25,323 bases of DNA from Oxalobacter formigenes. Its GTDB lineage: Bacteria > Pseudomonadota > Gammaproteobacteria > Burkholderiales > Burkholderiaceae_D. The position numbers were made by a program, and so were the translations under genes. This document shows, piece by piece, positions 22,787 to 25,323 of this stretch. Position 1 is the first letter of the stretch, and each line of letters starts with the position of its first letter. The notes under the pieces are model-generated. The model saw only the letters and a program-made list of their open reading frames with translations, was not told the origin of the DNA and ran no database searches. The stretch covers positions 15,468 through 40,790 of the forward strand of contig JAHYZB010000043.1 of NCBI GenBank assembly GCA_019424645.1. Reading direction: 5' to 3'.

Positions 22787-23338
22787 TCAAATCCAGTATT
22801 TCGGATAATGCCGGTCCTTGTTTCTCGAGAAATTGTTCACGATCACCGCAATCAACAGCATGATCAGCGCCCCGATCAGAACGGGAGAAAAGGCATACAT
22901 CAGCCCGAGTTTGTGGACCGAATCGCCGCCGATAACGGCAATCAGGGCTGTTGCCCCTCCGGGTGGATGCGTCGTATTCGTCGCCAACATACCGGCAATG
23001 GCGCATGAGACAGCCATGGCGGCCGCCAAAGGGATGTTGAACGAAAAAAGATTATATGCAATCACGCCCACCAGAGCGGAAATGACATGGCCGCCGACCA
23101 GATTTCTCGGCTGTGACAACTCGCCCATCGGCACACCGTAAATCAGCACAGCGGACGCACCGAACGACCCGATCAGAAACATATTGGCGTCATTCTGGAT
23201 GCCGATGAAATTGTTCAGCCACCATACGGCATAAATCCCTGCAAAACCGCCAACCCATGCAAAGAAAATCTCCGACAGTGGTTTTCTTGTGAGTTTCCTC
23301 GGGCCATCGCCTCTCATTTTCCGAAAATATTCTTTCAT
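22787..23338 (-). CDS. HPP family integral membrane protein
   Basis: 183 residues from the ATG at 23338. The frame extends to an ATG at 23395, and neither start has a strong ribosome site. The internal one is preferred because it gives the short basic leader usual in the family (KMRGDGPRKLTRK). Hydrophobic segments number about five or six (about 20–45, 50–70, 79–100, 102–121, 130–139, 148–172). The family motif is intact: TTHPPGGATALIAV at 122–135, preceded by QPRN at 76–79 and GSFGASAVLIYG at 58–69. HPP proteins are poorly known. A plant chloroplast member transports nitrite, so anion transport is only a hint. The gene is divergent from an Rrf2 regulator. Confidence 0.85.
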   Translation of the reverse strand: MKEYFRKMRGDGPRKLTRKPLSEIFFAWVGGFAGIYAVWWLNNFIGIQNDANMFLIGSFGASAVLIYGVPMGELSQPRNLVGGHVISALVGVIAYNLFSFNIPLAAAMAVSCAIAGMLATNTTHPPGGATALIAVIGGDSVHKLGLMYAFSPVLIGALIMLLIAVIVNNFSRNKDRHYPKYWI

Positions 23339-23431
23339 TTTCCCGCTCTCAAAACACATGCGCCCATTTTTAAAGTGAAACGCATCTGATAACATACCCC
23401 GTACTGTCTACTTTCGACTCCCAGTCGCGTC

Positions 23432-23914
23432 ATGAAGCTATCGACCAATACCCGTTACGCGATTCGAATCCTCTTCGAACTTCATCTTGCCAAAGGTCCC
23501 GTCTCCATCGCGTTCCTTTCCGAACTGACCAATATCGGTCTCAAGACCGTCGAAAACATCCTTGCCACCCTCAGACAAAACGACATCACTGCCAGCATTA
23601 TCGGTGCTCACGGCGGCATCCGGCTCAACAAATCGCTGTCGGACATCAGCCTTGGCAAAATGATTGCCCTGTTCGATGAAGGTGTCCGTTTCGTCGTCTG
23701 TTTCGGCGAAAAATCCAACAATTGCCCACGGCAGAACACCTGTGAAACCCAATCGGTCTGGAAAACCATATCCAGCCAGATCCAGAAAGAACTCGACACT
23801 GTATCACTGGAGGCCATTCTCGACCAGTACCGGCAGGAAAGCATGGAAACAAAACCTGTCGTCATTCACTGCCTCAGTCGCAAAAGCGACATCATACTGG
23901 AAAACGACCCCTGA
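23432..23914 (+). CDS. Rrf2 family transcriptional regulator, probably iron–sulfur
   Basis: 160 residues. The winged helix (1–70) shows MKLSTNTRYAIRILFELHLA, then FLSELTNIGLKTVENILATL, and a wing with IIGAHGGIRLNKSLSDISLG, as in IscR/NsrR/CymR. Three cysteines, C90, C98 and C104, follow in the dimerisation helix region (spacing C-x7-C-x5-C), as in members that hold an Fe–S cluster. Members sense iron–sulfur status, nitric oxide or cysteine. The sequence does not decide which. The start has no clear ribosome site, and translation may begin close to the 5' end of the message. The gene is divergent from the HPP gene, its likely target. The stop is followed by a nested hairpin (23917–23960). Confidence 0.88.
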   Translation: MKLSTNTRYAIRILFELHLAKGPVSIAFLSELTNIGLKTVENILATLRQNDITASIIGAHGGIRLNKSLSDISLGKMIALFDEGVRFVVCFGEKSNNCPRQNTCETQSVWKTISSQIQKELDTVSLEAILDQYRQESMETKPVVIHCLSRKSDIILENDP

Positions 23915-23916
23915 GC

Positions 23917-23960
23917 TACCTGAGTCATACCGTGATTTTTCGACATCACGATATCAGGTA
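23917..23960 (+). other. Nested hairpin after the Rrf2 gene
   Basis: TACCTGA (23917–23923) pairs with TCAGGTA (23954–23960), and within it CGTGAT (23931–23936) pairs with ATCACG (23945–23950). Both arms are perfect. The plus strand then continues in A bases, so it is not a classical terminator in that direction. It could be a 3' stabilising structure or a Rho-independent stop with a poor tail. Confidence 0.45.
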
Positions 23961-23971
23961 AAAACGACATG

Positions 23972-23997
23972 AAAAACCCCCTTCGAAAGGGGTACTT
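23972..23997 (-). terminator. Intrinsic terminator of the MOSC gene
   Basis: CCCCTT (23978–23983) and AAGGGG (23987–23992) pair perfectly around CGA. On the minus strand the hairpin runs into GTTTTTC (23977 to 23971). It lies about 50 bases after the MOSC stop. Confidence 0.75.
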
Positions 23998-24045
23998 CAA
24001 CCGAAAAAAAACCCTATCCGATTGATCCTTGATTTCCGGAAAATA

Positions 24046-24732
24046 TCAGGCAACCGGGCCGTCAAGACGCGCCTGCCAGGATTCGATCTTTCCCGTTTCC
24101 ATCCGGCGATGAAGCGTCTTTTTCCAACGTTCAGACAAACCTTCCGTTTCCGACAAAATCCGCCAGTCTTCCGGATTGGCAGAAGGCAGGACACCTTCAC
24201 TGCCGAACATCGCCACCATCATCTGGTGAACACTCACGCGGCTGACCCGTTCGGAAAAGACAAAGGGCAAACCCGCGCCGACCCTCCCGGTCTTCAAAAC
24301 CCGGTAAAGCCAGCCGCAACGGGCACTTTCCTGCATCATCAACGCCAGTCCGTCACATTGGGTACGGGCGCTGAGCTTGTAACAGGGTGAACGGGGCTGG
24401 CTGACCTGAATGACAGCATCGCCCCACTTGAAAATATCACCGATATGAACATTCTTTTCATGCCATCTCAAATCGGAAAGATTCTCGCCAAACAGGGCAG
24501 GCTTGAATAACTCCCTCTTTTTAGGGAACCGTGATTGCCACCAGGCATAATGAACGGACGGATACTGCAACAGGGCACGTTCACTGCCACCATGAATCCC
24601 CGGAGATCCCTGCTCGTCACCATCAAGTCCCTTTTCGCCAAGCAACAATTCACCGAATATTTCATTCTTGAAAATCGCAGTGGAAAAACCCAGATCCGTC
24701 TCACGGACTTTGCCAGTAAACACCCTCATCAT
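24046..24732 (-). CDS. MOSC domain protein, YiiM-like
   Basis: 228 residues from ATG 24732. A GTG two codons earlier and an ATG one codon later are alternatives. The MOSC pattern is complete: GLDGDEQGSPGIHGGSERAL (35–54) with H47-G-G, LQYPSVHYAWWQSRFP, FGENLSDLRW (81–90) with the G-E-N, GDIFKWGDAVIQVSQPRSPC (98–117) ending in C117, the cysteine expected to bind the molybdenum cofactor. The C-terminal part from about 150 is the 3-alpha extension of YiiM-type proteins. YiiM reduces N-hydroxylated compounds such as 6-hydroxylaminopurine. Interestingly, the gene beside it encodes a guanine deaminase, another purine enzyme. An intrinsic terminator follows. Confidence 0.88.
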   Translation of the reverse strand: MMRVFTGKVRETDLGFSTAIFKNEIFGELLLGEKGLDGDEQGSPGIHGGSERALLQYPSVHYAWWQSRFPKKRELFKPALFGENLSDLRWHEKNVHIGDIFKWGDAVIQVSQPRSPCYKLSARTQCDGLALMMQESARCGWLYRVLKTGRVGAGLPFVFSERVSRVSVHQMMVAMFGSEGVLPSANPEDWRILSETEGLSERWKKTLHRRMETGKIESWQARLDGPVA

Positions 24733-24799
24733 GCCCACCCGTCAATTTGGAAAGTATTTTTAATTGTGCAAAAAAACAGGAAGGAATTCAAATTTTCCA

Positions 24800-25323
24800 T
24801 CAACTGCCTTTCATGCCATCCCAAACCTTCACACCGGATACGTATTTTTGACGCACACAGCGCTGGTCCGCCAGATAAACAAGCCTTTCAAGACGGCTGA
24901 CTTCATCCAGTTTTTCCGGCGACGACAGAAATGCATCATCCAGCACCAGCGCATCGAACTCATACCCTTGTTCAAAGCTGCCGACATCCCCGAAAAACCT
25001 GCCGCCACCCTTTGTCGCCAGATAAAAAGCTTCCGTCATGGAAAGCGGTTTTTTATCCGCATCCTTTACACACCAGAACAGCTTCGACATCTGAATCGCA
25101 TCACTGATCGCCCTGAACCCGGAAAGGGAGAAGCCGCCCGAGATATCACTGCCAACCCCCATTTTCTGGTGACCGTCCAGATACGATCTGGCCGGCGCGA
25201 TACCGGAAGCCAGATTGACATTGGATTGGGGACAATGAGCGATAAAAACGCCCCGCTCCTTCATCAAAGCCACCTCATCCGGACTTGAATAAACGCAATG
25301 AGCCATGATGGTCGGCCCATGAC
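24800..25323 (-). CDS. guaD: Guanine deaminase (amidohydrolase), C-terminal part (5' end beyond window)
   Basis: The frame is open to the right edge, so about 174 C-terminal residues are visible and the N-terminal metal ligands are outside. The visible region has the expected zinc and catalytic residues: TIMAHCVYSSPDEVALMKER with the metal-binding His, FIAHCPQSNVNLASGIAPAR with the H-C-P-x-S-N signature, and MGVGSDISGGFSLSGFRAIS with the catalytic Asp. The end has the metallo-dependent hydrolase closing strands (SFEQGYEFDALVLDD). These are standard for guanine deaminases, which hydrolyse guanine to xanthine and ammonia in the cytosol. The gap to the MOSC gene is 67 bases, on the same strand. 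Whether they share an operon is undecided. Confidence 0.88.
   Translation of the reverse strand, partial: HGPTIMAHCVYSSPDEVALMKERGVFIAHCPQSNVNLASGIAPARSYLDGHQKMGVGSDISGGFSLSGFRAISDAIQMSKLFWCVKDADKKPLSMTEAFYLATKGGGRFFGDVGSFEQGYEFDALVLDDAFLSSPEKLDEVSRLERLVYLADQRCVRQKYVSGVKVWDGMKGS

Noticed and set aside
1..25323. CRISPR array, insertion sequence or rRNA/tRNA genes
   Set aside because: No regularly spaced direct repeats, transposase frames, terminal inverted repeats or conserved RNA genes were recognised on either strand.

Overview
The window is bacterial chromosome, roughly half G+C by eye, densely packed and mostly made of betaproteobacterial-looking genes (an EmrA–EmrB–FUSC efflux operon, MdaB, TspO, a YiiM-type MOSC protein, an Rrf2/HPP pair). 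My best guess is an Oxalobacter-like member of the Oxalobacteraceae. This is an inference from protein style and base composition, not a database result.

Region 1 (1–6859, minus strand) is a compact contractile phage-tail module. In transcription order it holds a neck/tail-terminator protein, sheath (DUF3383), tube (DUF3277), tail assembly chaperone, a short tape-measure protein, a Dit-like baseplate protein, a Pam3-type baseplate plug, a baseplate hub and the start of a Gp138-type spike, which runs off the left edge. The genes touch or overlap (TGATG and ATGA junctions). The chaperone ends in two in-phase slippery heptamers, followed by an open −1 frame that has no start codon before its conserved-looking part. 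That is the signature of a programmed frameshift giving a G/GT pair. A strong terminator separates tape measure from baseplate genes. No capsid, portal or terminase gene lies upstream: the module begins just after a bidirectional terminator and then host genes appear. This fits a prophage edge, a remnant, or a headless tail particle (R-type tailocin).

Region 2 (7259–17357) is a run of membrane, redox and efflux genes: a half-size FUSC protein, a GNAT acetyltransferase, MdaB-type quinone reductase, TspO with a DUF1275/YoaK-like protein, a nitroreductase, then a TetR repressor divergent from emrA, emrB and a full-size FUSC pump. The tetR–emrA gap holds a good sigma-70 promoter overlapped by repeated operator-like half-sites.

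Region 3 (17440–20290) holds a RelE/ParE-type toxin behind a degenerate antitoxin-like frame, an SRAP (YedK-like) protein, a class C beta-lactamase-fold serine hydrolase and an unrecognised 77-residue protein.

Region 4 (20292–25323) holds an AraC regulator, ogt plus a coupled methyltransferase, a divergent HPP/Rrf2 pair, a MOSC protein and the C-terminal half of a guanine deaminase that runs off the right edge. Several perfect inverted repeats sit in the gaps and are listed as candidate terminators or operators.
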